Assembly: GCF_001696605.3 (NCBI RefSeq)
Contig: NZ_CP031714.1
Location: 1 to 5,113, forward strand
Direction of reading: 5' to 3'
Length of the DNA: 5,113 nucleotides
DNA from: Acinetobacter wuhouensis
GTDB taxonomy: Bacteria > Pseudomonadota > Gammaproteobacteria > Pseudomonadales > Moraxellaceae
Shown here one piece after another: positions 1-4,246 of this stretch. Below the pieces are notes generated by a model. It was not told the DNA's origin. It did not search any database and worked only from the letters and a program-made list of their open reading frames with translations. A program made the position numbers and the translations under genes. Within the stretch, counting starts at the first letter, position 1. Each line of letters starts with the position of its first letter.

Positions 1-708
1 CTTAGAATCTAATTTTTTCGGTTGTTGTTTCTGCTTAAACTTAAATGAAAAACCAATAATTGAACGACCACGTTTGTGTTGTTCATACTCTGCTTTTATA
101 TCTGTGTACTTATTAATTTGATCAATGGCAAGGTGTAAAACTTTTTCTTTAAATTGCCCCATTCTCTTGTATTCATTGGGTTCTATGCCTAGTTTTAATC
201 TTAGCTCTTCTAGCTCTACCATAGTCACTTTGCCTGTACTACGCCATGCGATAAGCAACTCATACAAGCGTATAGCGTAAACACTAGTTAAACTGCTGAC
301 TTGCTCTAATTCATAACTGGTGAAGTGTTTTTCTAAATTTGTAATCAACGGTACAACATCATCAGAAAACTTAATACGAACAAGAGCTTCATTCTCTACA
401 TAAGATATTCGTTGTACCCATCGACTTATTACATTCTCAATGTTGCCCTTTTGAGTCAGTTTTTGATAGCTAAATCTACGATCAAATAGGCTTTTGCAAG
501 CATCTTTAAGAACTTTATAGGCTGTATTTCTATGAACATTGAAATGGTTGATATAGCTTTCAGCATGAATCGTCAAATCTTTATCATTGGGTGTATTTGA
601 TTGCCTAGCTTCAAGTATGGCTAACAGTATTAAACGTTGTTCTGATAGGTCTAAATTATAACTGGCATTTATTAGTGCATTATCTTTAACGACTAGTTCT
701 TTTTTCAT
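1..708 (-). CDS. repM: Plasmid replication initiator, Rep_3 superfamily (RepM/RepB type), C-terminus cut off by window edge
   Basis: This initiator binds the iterons next to it and opens the plasmid origin for host replication proteins. The frame is open from ATG at 708 to the window edge, giving 236 residues; relatives are somewhat over 300 aa, so the C-terminus is missing. The N-terminus (MKKELVVKDNALINASYNL, then D-L-S-E-Q-R-L-I-L-L-A-I-L-E-A-R at about 19-34) is the hallmark of Acinetobacter RepM/RepB proteins and begins the first winged-helix domain. A second hallmark is Y-A-I-R-L-Y-E-L-L at about 143-151. The end visible here is basic (K-F-K-Q-K-Q-Q-P-K-K). ATG at 708 is chosen because the next upstream ATG (718) is out of frame and stops quickly. 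The Shine-Dalgarno is poor, which would limit expression. An inverted repeat carrying an iteron half-site lies just upstream, so autorepression is likely (inference). Confidence 0.95.
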   Translation of the reverse strand, partial: MKKELVVKDNALINASYNLDLSEQRLILLAILEARQSNTPNDKDLTIHAESYINHFNVHRNTAYKVLKDACKSLFDRRFSYQKLTQKGNIENVISRWVQRISYVENEALVRIKFSDDVVPLITNLEKHFTSYELEQVSSLTSVYAIRLYELLIAWRSTGKVTMVELEELRLKLGIEPNEYKRMGQFKEKVLHLAIDQINKYTDIKAEYEQHKRGRSIIGFSFKFKQKQQPKKLDSK

Positions 709-726
709 AAGCAGACATGTTTTTTA

Positions 727-763
727 AGTATATAAGTACACTTTATTTTATTAAGTGTCACTT
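727..763 (-). promoter_or_regulatory. Candidate rep promoter with inverted-repeat operator
   Basis: Read on the minus strand, TATACT (727-732) is a possible -10 and TTAATA (749-754) a weak -35 with 16-bp spacing. The same stretch holds an imperfect inverted repeat: AAGTACACTT at 734-743 against AAGTGTCACTT at 752-762. TAAGTACAC (733-741) is the exact reverse complement of the 9-bp core GTGTACTTA of the iterons. Rep_3 initiators such as those of pSC101 and pPS10 repress their own gene as dimers on inverted iteron half-sites, so an operator here is plausible. The promoter boxes themselves are weak calls. Confidence 0.5.
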
Positions 764-850
764 TGCAAGATAGAGGTGTACTTATTGCAAGATAGAGGTG
801 TACTTATTGCAAGATAGAGGTGTACTTATTGCAAGATAGAGGTGTACTTA
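763..850 (+). repeat. Four perfect 22-bp direct repeats (iterons) of the replication origin
   Basis: Four identical, head-to-tail 22-bp units occupy 763-784, 785-806, 807-828 and 829-850. Each begins TTGCAAGATAGAGG and ends TGTACTTA. There are no spacers and no mismatches. Iterons of about 22 bp, in about four copies immediately upstream of rep, are typical of Acinetobacter Rep_3 plasmids and are the binding sites for Rep monomers. The 22-bp period is two helical turns, so all sites face the same side of the DNA. Confidence 0.95.
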
Positions 851-920
851 TCCTTATTTTTATTATTATTTATCAATTAATTACAGGTGCTAAAAATTAA
901 AAAATTAAAAATTATTAAAA
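848..920. other. AT-rich segment of oriV with DnaA-box-like site
   Basis: The sequence next to the iterons, away from rep, is almost entirely A and T (about 854-920), as expected for a DNA unwinding element. TTATCCTTA at 848-856, overlapping the end of the last iteron, matches 7 of 9 positions of the DnaA box TTATCCACA. No repeated 13-mer is obvious. The role is inferred from position and composition. Confidence 0.55.
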
Positions 921-931
921 AGAGGGGAGTG

Positions 932-1008
932 CTTAAAACTGCCCTATGTACTCGCTAAAGCTCGTACTCTATTGAAGCTCGTTCCTCGCTTCGTGGGGCA
1001 GTTTTTAG
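932..1008. repeat. Long-loop inverted repeat beside oriV
   Basis: The arm at 932-944 (CTTAAAACTGCCC) pairs with 996-1008 (GGGCAGTTTTTAG) at 12 of 13 positions; the inner 10 bp are perfect. The 51-bp interior contains direct repeats of AAGCTCGT (958-965 and 975-982) and CTCGCT (951-956 and 985-990). The right arm ends in a T run, so transcription toward rising coordinates could terminate here. It could also be a remnant of a small mobile element or part of the origin. The function is unknown. Confidence 0.5.
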
Positions 1009-1253
1009 TTAATCCTGTTTGTGAAATCTAAAAGCAAAAGCATTGGTAATGTATTCGCTTCGCTCATACTTTTTGAAAAGCAAAAGCTCCAAAGTTCGCA
1101 CCCATTCGGGATGCTCTGTACCTACCGTTTAAAATCGAAAGGGAGCTTGTAATCAGAGAAAAAATAGCCGAGAAATTTTTATATTGCTCAATCGCTCGTA
1201 GACACTCGCTCGGTTAAAGTGTTAATTTCTCTATTTAAAAAAAAATATTTGTG
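1009..1253. other. Non-coding stretch with scattered CTCGCT/CGCTCG motifs
   Basis: I find no credible gene here. The longest ATG-started frames are about 13-20 codons without a ribosome binding site. The stretch contains several CGCTTCGCTC or CGCTCG-type motifs (about 1055-1065 and 1192-1213) like those inside the neighbouring inverted repeat. It ends in an A/T-rich tract leading into the next promoter. It may be part of the wider origin or a decayed insertion; nothing decides between these. Confidence 0.4.
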
Positions 1254-1259
1254 TATAAT
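1254..1259 (+). promoter_or_regulatory. Perfect -10 hexamer for the 1289-1780 operon
   Basis: TATAAT at 1254-1259 matches the sigma-70 -10 consensus exactly. No good -35 stands 16-18 bp upstream; the region is T- and A-rich, and an A tract at 1237-1245 could act as an UP-like or curved element. A transcript starting near 1266 would leave a leader of about 20 nt before the TTG at 1289. Confidence 0.55.
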
Positions 1260-1288
1260 TTGTTAATTTTTTGAAAGGGCTCAAAAAG

Positions 1289-1642
1289 TTGGAAAGTCAA
1301 TACAGTGACGGCTCTGATGACAATATCAGTCAAGATGAATTACAAAAGCTTTATGACCGATTAATTGAAGTCATTGAAAAAACAAGCAAGAATCTATATA
1401 GACATACTATTGAAAGATTAAAAAGAATTAATCCTACATTAGATGAAATTGCCGAATTATGCACAATTTTTATCACGTTGTTTGAAGCAAAAGGCATCAA
1501 ACATGAGAATAGTGCCACCGAAGCTGTTGGTGTAATTAAAGAAGCTGCTCTTGCAGTTCATTCAGGAGATGCACAAACCGTTATTGATTGTGCTTATCAC
1601 CTTGAAGATTTCATTAGCAGATTAAGATCCGAGTTGAAATAG
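1289..1642 (+). CDS. Unrecognised acidic, helical 117-aa protein (TTG start)
   Basis: I do not recognise a family. The frame is open after a stop at 1256-1258 and has only TTG starts. TTG at 1289 is preferred because GAAAGGG (1273-1279) sits 9 nt upstream as a Shine-Dalgarno and the -10 box at 1254-1259 predicts transcription starting near 1266. TTG at 1271 (123 aa) would have almost no leader. From the 1289 start, the protein is mainly predicted helix: a charged N-terminal segment (S-D-G-S-D-D-N), then E-L-Q-K-L-Y-D-R-L-I-E-V-I-E-K, a middle hydrophobic helix (E-L-C-T-I-F-I-T-L-F), and a C-terminal helix ending S-R-L-R-S-E-L-K. There is no signal peptide or TM segment. Its stop overlaps the Shine-Dalgarno of the next small gene, so the two are translationally linked. 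Its position between oriV and mob genes would suit a maintenance or copy-control role, but that is inference. Confidence 0.75.
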   Translation: MESQYSDGSDDNISQDELQKLYDRLIEVIEKTSKNLYRHTIERLKRINPTLDEIAELCTIFITLFEAKGIKHENSATEAVGVIKEAALAVHSGDAQTVIDCAYHLEDFISRLRSELK

Positions 1643-1651
1643 GAGAAAGTA

Positions 1652-1780
1652 ATGGATAGAGCTACTTATGAAGCCGCATTCAAAATTTTGTTAGCTTTAG
1701 ATGAATGTGTAAATAAAGCCATTCTACAACTTGAAGAGTTGGAAGCTATGGAAGAAGAATCTTTCAAATTAGCCGCATAA
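1652..1780 (+). CDS. 42-aa acidic helical microprotein ending in LAA
   Basis: This small ORF starts at ATG 1652 behind a strong AGGAGA (1641-1646), which begins inside the TAG stop of the upstream gene. The tight coupling and the terminator 12 bp after its stop support it as a real gene. The product is strongly acidic and amphipathic (L-L-A-L-D-E-C-V-N-K-A-I-L-Q-L-E-E-L-E-A-M-E-E-E), so a helix or coiled coil that binds a partner, probably the 117-aa protein, is likely. It ends F-K-L-A-A; a C-terminal L-A-A is the core recognised by ClpXP in ssrA-tagged proteins, so rapid turnover is possible. I recognise no family. Confidence 0.75.
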   Translation: MDRATYEAAFKILLALDECVNKAILQLEELEAMEEESFKLAA

Positions 1781-1792
1781 CTTTTCTCAAAT

Positions 1793-1825
1793 AAAAAGCC
1801 CATTTTAAATAAATGGGCTTTTTTT
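1793..1825. terminator. Bidirectional rho-independent terminator
   Basis: A perfect 13-bp stem (1793-1805 with 1811-1823) encloses a 5-nt loop. The stem core is AGCCCATTT/AAATGGGCT, followed by seven T on the plus strand (1819-1825) and flanked by a matching A run, so it also works on the minus strand. It lies between the plus-strand 42-aa gene (ends 1780) and the minus-strand mob operon (ends 1827), ending both. Confidence 0.93.
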
Positions 1826-1826
1826 A

Positions 1827-2300
1827 TTATTTCGGGTCAATCACACAATAATCTCCATTTTTCCCATAGCCGCACTGTTTTTTCATGACTTTGACGCAGG
1901 TCTGCCCCTCACATTTGGATATGTCTAGACTGTACTGCTTGAGGTTATTTACTTCCGATCTACGTTGTTGAATTTCGTCCATGCTTGGAACGAATAGGAA
2001 TAACGCCAAAAAGAAAATCATAACCACTGCAACAAAGGCACTGGCGTACACAATGATAAATTGGGTGTTCAGTCGGCTTGTTGCCTTGTCTAGTTCCTGA
2101 ATACGGCTCTTTAATGCACCTATTGCTTGTTTATTGGTGTCCTGTAGCGATTTTTCAGCCTTATCGAGTACACCTGTAGCAACTTGATTATAAAACGCCT
2201 CTAATCGCTTCTGATCGTCAGCTATGGCTTCCCGATATTCTTTCATGGATGCCAATAAAATATATAACTGGTCGTCTAAATCATCGTTTTGGTTGCTCAT
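1827..2300 (-). CDS. Mobilisation accessory protein: coiled coil plus one TM segment (MobB-like position)
   Basis: This is a 157-aa protein encoded directly after mobA. The start at 2300 is chosen because its ATG overlaps the mobA stop as ATGA (2297-2300), a classical coupled arrangement; ATG at 2309, three codons upstream (160 aa), is also possible. The N-terminal half (about 1-78) is charged and heptad-like, probably a cytoplasmic coiled coil. Residues about 81-104 (F-I-I-V-Y-A-S-A-F-V-A-V-V-M-I-F-F-L-A-L-F) form one TM segment. The C-terminal tail of about 50 residues has four Cys (about 130, 135, 143, 152), which could form disulfides if the tail is periplasmic. By position and form it may tether the relaxosome to the membrane or to a helper conjugation channel. 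The family is not firmly recognised. Confidence 0.85.
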   Translation of the reverse strand: MSNQNDDLDDQLYILLASMKEYREAIADDQKRLEAFYNQVATGVLDKAEKSLQDTNKQAIGALKSRIQELDKATSRLNTQFIIVYASAFVAVVMIFFLALFLFVPSMDEIQQRRSEVNNLKQYSLDISKCEGQTCVKVMKKQCGYGKNGDYCVIDPK

Positions 2301-3259
2301 CTTGACCATCCGCCTTTATTCAAATTAGGTGAAGCCTTTTGTTCGGCTTTTTTCATTTCTCGCTCTTGCTGTCGCTTCTGTTCCGCTTGGCGTTCTTGCT
2401 CTAAGCGTTTGGCTTCTCGGTCTTTCTGCCATTGGTCAAAGCCTTGTTCTACACGGCTGAAGCCACGTTGGAGCGTGGTTTCTTTCTGCTGTTCTTTTTG
2501 GTTCAAATATTGGGCGTTGTGCTGTTTAACTTTGTCGTTATAACGGCTAATTTCGGTGCCGATGCCTTGTCTGCGTAATTGAGTGACCGAAGTTCCCTCA
2601 TGAATCGTGGCTTGTAGTCCGTTGTTTTGATCGGCATAGCTGCGGTGGTCGATTTTCTGCTGTTGTCCTGCTTGTTCCAGGGCGTGATTCGCCAGGTCTG
2701 CCCACGTTGCCCGAATTTGTTTGATGTCCTCTTGGGTTGTGCCCATGTTGAGGTTTTTTCTTTTGGCGTTACTGAGTTCAATCTCTGCTTTCGTGGTTAG
2801 AATCAGATTGTTTTCAGGGTCTAATTCCGCCTTTCGGGTGGTGAGCATGATATGGGCGTGATGGTTTTTATCATTTCCGCCTTTGCTGGGTTCGTGAATG
2901 GCTAAGTCTGCAATCACGCCATAGCGATCAACTAAGGCCGTGGCAAATGCTTTTGCCAAGTCCTTACGTTGATCTGCGTCCAATTCATCGGGTAGGGCGA
3001 TTACCCATTCTCTAGCGGTTCGGGCATCTTTGCGGTTTTCGGACTGTTCCGCCAAGTTCCAAAGTTGGCTACGGTCAATTTCAATATCGAGATTCGAGAT
3101 AATTTCGGAATGAGCCACGCCATCCTTTCTCGTAAAGTCGTGGGTCAGTCCTGTACGTTCATCTTTGAGCTTTTCACCTGAACGGTAAGCACTGGATGCA
3201 ACCGCAGTTCGTCCAGAACTTCGGTTCACCGTTTTCGTTGAGCAATGATAAATCGCCAT
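2297..3259 (-). CDS. mobA: MobA/MobL family relaxase (MOBQ), short form without primase domain
   Basis: The relaxase nicks oriT, stays covalently bound to the 5' end through a tyrosine, and pilots the strand into the recipient. The 320-aa product shows the family motifs in order: M-A-I-Y-H-C-S at the start; R-T-A-V-A-S-S-A-Y-R-S-G-E with presumed catalytic Tyr25; R-E-W-V-I-A-L-P (83-90, Glu84); H-E-P-S-K-G-G (122-128); the metal-binding N-H-H-A-H (132-136) with I-M-L-T-T-R after it; and the domain-closing W-A-D-L-A-N-H-A-L and I-D-H-R-S-Y (186-208). Residues about 255-310 are a Gln/Lys/Glu-rich coiled coil. The primase domain found in RSF1010-type MobA is absent. Start ATG 3259 has GGAAG 9 nt upstream and follows the zinc-ribbon gene by 3 nt. 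The G+C content is much higher than in the flanking cargo. The predicted oriT lies upstream at 3514-3545. Confidence 0.96.
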   Translation of the reverse strand: MAIYHCSTKTVNRSSGRTAVASSAYRSGEKLKDERTGLTHDFTRKDGVAHSEIISNLDIEIDRSQLWNLAEQSENRKDARTAREWVIALPDELDADQRKDLAKAFATALVDRYGVIADLAIHEPSKGGNDKNHHAHIMLTTRKAELDPENNLILTTKAEIELSNAKRKNLNMGTTQEDIKQIRATWADLANHALEQAGQQQKIDHRSYADQNNGLQATIHEGTSVTQLRRQGIGTEISRYNDKVKQHNAQYLNQKEQQKETTLQRGFSRVEQGFDQWQKDREAKRLEQERQAEQKRQQEREMKKAEQKASPNLNKGGWSR

Positions 3260-3262
3260 CGC

Positions 3263-3439
3263 TTAACACTTCCGACTAGCAGGGACGTAAAAACCGCATT
3301 TTTCGCATTCTCTTTTTAGGTTCTGAACGTCTCTTTCTTCTGCATGTTGTGCCATCAGTTCAGGCATCTTGTAAGTATATTCATGTCCGCAATTTGGACA
3401 AAGATAAAGGTGAGTTTCTCTAAAATTATACCGATACAT
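3263..3439 (-). CDS. 58-aa zinc-ribbon protein at the head of the mob operon
   Basis: This short ORF starts at ATG 3439 and stops (TAA) at 3263-3265, only 3 nt before the mobA start, so the two are cotranscribed and probably coupled. AAAAGG lies about 9 nt before the ATG. The product has C-P-N-C-G-H (14-19) and C-E-K-C-G-F (45-50), two CxxC knuckles 27 residues apart, the classic pattern for a zinc ribbon. A predicted helix (M-P-E-L-M-A-Q-H-A-E-E-R-D-V-Q-N-L) lies between them, and a further Cys ends the protein. It sits between oriT and mobA, so a DNA-binding or relaxosome-regulating role is the natural guess. I recognise no specific family. Confidence 0.85.
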   Translation of the reverse strand: MYRYNFRETHLYLCPNCGHEYTYKMPELMAQHAEERDVQNLKRECEKCGFYVPASRKC

Positions 3440-3461
3440 TTTTATTTGCCTTTTGCTTTTT

Positions 3462-3504
3462 AAAATTGCGTAGCAATTTTTTGGGGTTAAGGGGTGTCCC
3501 CTTA
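3462..3504. repeat. Two small perfect hairpins upstream of the nick region
   Basis: AAAATTGC (3462-3469) pairs with GCAATTTT (3473-3480) around GTA, and TAAGGGG (3488-3494) pairs with CCCCTTA (3498-3504) around TGT. Both have 3-nt loops. An alternative pairing also exists: TTGCGTA (3466-3472) with TACGCAA (3503-3509), which would dissolve both. They lie between the mob operon start and the nick site and are probably relaxosome binding sites or transcription attenuators. Confidence 0.7.
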
Positions 3505-3513
3505 CGCAACTTT

Positions 3514-3545
3514 GATTTGAACTTTGTTCAAGTCGTAAGTGCGCA
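3514..3545 (+). other. oriT: Origin of transfer (oriT) core of MOBQ type: inverted repeat plus nick region
   Basis: GATTTGAAC (3514-3522) and GTTCAAGTC (3526-3534) form a 9-bp inverted repeat around TTT, with one G-T pair. GTAAGTGCGC (3535-3544) follows at once. In RSF1010/R1162-type oriTs an inverted repeat is followed directly by TAAGTGCGC with the nick at its 3' end, so the arrangement matches the MOBQ relaxase downstream. The nick is expected at about 3543-3545 on the plus strand. Sequence beyond that would enter the recipient first and the mob operon last. The exact nick base is inferred from the family. Confidence 0.85.
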
Positions 3546-3577
3546 TTTCATGAAAAACACGATAGCATATTACCCGC

Positions 3578-3606
3578 TTGAATTTCAATTCATAGGGTCT
3601 TATGCT
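3578..3606 (+). promoter_or_regulatory. Candidate promoter of mobC
   Basis: TTGAAT (3578-3583) and TATGCT (3601-3606) are separated by 17 bp, each matching its sigma-70 box at 4 of 6 positions. Transcription would begin near 3613, giving a leader of about 27 nt before ATG 3640 and ruling out the GTG at 3610. The placement just beyond the oriT nick matches other mobilisation regions, where accessory and relaxase genes diverge from oriT. Confidence 0.45.
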
Positions 3607-3639
3607 TGAGTGGTTTTCTATATTCCGAAATTAACCGTT

Positions 3640-3921
3640 ATGACTAAATCTGCTGAAAATATCGAAAAGAAAATTGAAGCCCAGTTAGAGAAGCTGAAAC
3701 AGTTAAAAGCACAGAAACAGGCTATTGAAGCAAGAGAACGTACCAAAAAGAAAGAACAGGAGCGCAAGGATGATACTCGGCGTAAAATTTTGCTCGGTTC
3801 TTACTTGATTAAGAAAATGCAGGCAAATGAAGCCAATAAAGAAAAAATATTGGCTGAACTTAATGAATATTTAACTGAAGAAAGAGACAGAAAGTTATTC
3901 AATTTAAGTGAGAAATTTTAA
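3640..3921 (+). CDS. mobC: MobC/TraD-like relaxosome accessory protein
   Basis: This small basic DNA-binding accessory protein is expected to help the relaxase melt or recognise oriT. The 93-aa product begins M-T-K-S-A-E-N-I-E-K-K-I and has a Lys/Gln-rich coiled coil (about 5-45). It then has the conserved K-D-D-T-R-R-K-I-L-L-G-S-Y (about 43-55) and ends with Y-L-T-E-E-R-D-R-K-L-F-N-L, both typical of the MobC/TraD-like proteins that accompany MOBQ relaxases. ATG 3640 is preferred over GTG 3610 (103 aa) because family members begin with M-T-K and because a candidate promoter overlaps 3578-3606. No strong Shine-Dalgarno is visible before 3640. It diverges from the mob operon across oriT. Its stop enters a terminator-like hairpin. 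Confidence 0.85.
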   Translation: MTKSAENIEKKIEAQLEKLKQLKAQKQAIEARERTKKKEQERKDDTRRKILLGSYLIKKMQANEANKEKILAELNEYLTEERDRKLFNLSEKF

Positions 3922-3945
3922 GTAGACAGATTTCACTGTCTACTT
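3920..3945. terminator. Hairpin between convergent mobC and microprotein operons
   Basis: A perfect 10-bp stem, AAGTAGACAG (3920-3929) with CTGTCTACTT (3936-3945), encloses a 6-nt loop. It starts inside the mobC stop codon and lies 5 bp after the last stop of the minus-strand operon at 3951, so it can serve both. The T run on the plus strand is offset by about 9 nt (3955-3959), so termination may be only partial. Confidence 0.65.
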
Positions 3946-3950
3946 GGAAG

Positions 3951-4037
3951 TTACTTTTTATTACCTTTTGAATCACCTATTTTTATTAGTGGTGGTGGCG
4001 GAACATACTCAGGTTTAGCTTCAGTATTTTTAGACAT
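3951..4037 (-). CDS. Proline-rich microprotein 4 (28 aa), last gene of the array
   Basis: Its ATG shares one base with the TAA of microprotein 3 (TAATG at 4035-4039), and AAGGA lies about 8 nt upstream inside the preceding gene. The product carries the array signature T-E-A-K-P-E-Y-V-P-P-P-P (5-16) but has four prolines instead of five and lacks V-R-D-Q. It has instead L-I-K-I-G-D-S-K-G-N-K-K, a basic tail. It uses CCT GAG ... CCG codons in the motif, like microprotein 1 and unlike 2 and 3. It is therefore the most diverged paralogue. No function is known to me. Confidence 0.75.
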   Translation of the reverse strand: MSKNTEAKPEYVPPPPLIKIGDSKGNKK

Positions 4038-4105
4038 TACTTCAGTCCTTTCTGATCACGAACAGGTGGTGGTGGTGGAACATATTCGGGTTTAGCTTCA
4101 GCCAT
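4037..4105 (-). CDS. Proline-rich microprotein 3 (22 aa)
   Basis: It starts behind AGAGGT, 5 nt from the ATG. The product is M-A-E-A followed by KPEYVPPPPPVRDQ and then a short K-G-L-K. The first 18 residues are identical to microprotein 2, and the DNA is identical through the ribosome binding site. The tail is cut short relative to its sibling, because the next gene's ribosome binding region (AAAGGACTGAAG) is read as its last codons. Its stop overlaps the start of microprotein 4, so the two should be translated together. Confidence 0.75.
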   Translation of the reverse strand: MAEAKPEYVPPPPPVRDQKGLK

Positions 4106-4234
4106 TTTTACCTCTATTTTGAAATTTTAAATCAATCACTTTGGTTTGGGTTTATCTGCTGTAAATTGATCACGAACAGGTGGTGGTGGTGGAACATATT
4201 CGGGTTTAGCTTCAGCCATTTTTACCTCTATTTT
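4053..4234. repeat. 68-bp identical tandem duplication within the microprotein array
   Basis: Positions 4053-4120 and 4167-4234 are identical over 68 bp, at a period of 114 bp. The repeat covers the region before the start codon (including the Shine-Dalgarno), the start and the first 18 codons of microproteins 3 and 2. A related unit in microprotein 1 (4277-4300) shares TTGATCACGAAC plus the GGT repeats at a 111-bp offset, with point changes beyond. Identity through the non-coding leader points to recent duplication or gene conversion of a whole cistron. Confidence 0.9.
4136..4219 (-). CDS. Proline-rich microprotein 2 (27 aa)
   Basis: A good Shine-Dalgarno (AGAGGT, 5 nt from the ATG) precedes it. 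The product has M-A-E-A, then KPEYVPPPPPVRDQ, then F-T-A-D-K-P-K-P-K. The tail parallels microprotein 1 (L-T-T-D-L-P-K-P-K), so both share the full three-part design: short acidic start, Tyr-Val-Pro5 core with V-R-D-Q, and a Thr-Asp linker ending K-P-K. It has no signal peptide or TM segment, so it should stay in the cytoplasm unless it binds a membrane partner. About 27 bp of intergenic DNA separates it from microprotein 1. Confidence 0.8.
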   Translation of the reverse strand: MAEAKPEYVPPPPPVRDQFTADKPKPK

Positions 4235-4246
4235 TGAAATTTTGAA

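Noticed and set aside
763..850. Possible CRISPR array
   Set aside because: The 22-bp units are contiguous without spacers and sit next to rep, so they are iterons.
1005..1067. Minus-strand 20-codon ORF in the intergenic region
   Set aside because: It has no Shine-Dalgarno and no supporting context, and overlaps the inverted repeat arm.
1247..1270. Possible XerC/XerD pdif site, common on Acinetobacter plasmids
   Set aside because: ATTTGTGTATAATTTGTTAA resembles the two arms only loosely and lacks the 6-bp central spacer; it reads better as a -10 promoter box.
2289..2543. Plus-strand ORF of 84 aa rich in Ser, Cys and Phe
   Set aside because: It is antisense to the mobA coding sequence; its composition is that expected from reading Gln/Lys/Glu codons backwards, and it has no ribosome binding site.
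2503..2781. Minus-strand ORF of 92 aa
   Set aside because: It lies in another frame wholly inside mobA, whose relaxase motifs clearly fix the coding frame.
3602..3634. Ten-codon leader ORF (MLEWFSIFRN) before mobC with AGGG upstream
   Set aside because: It stops 5 nt before ATG 3640 and could couple translation, but it overlaps the candidate -10 box, and transcription is predicted to start inside it; too weak to annotate.
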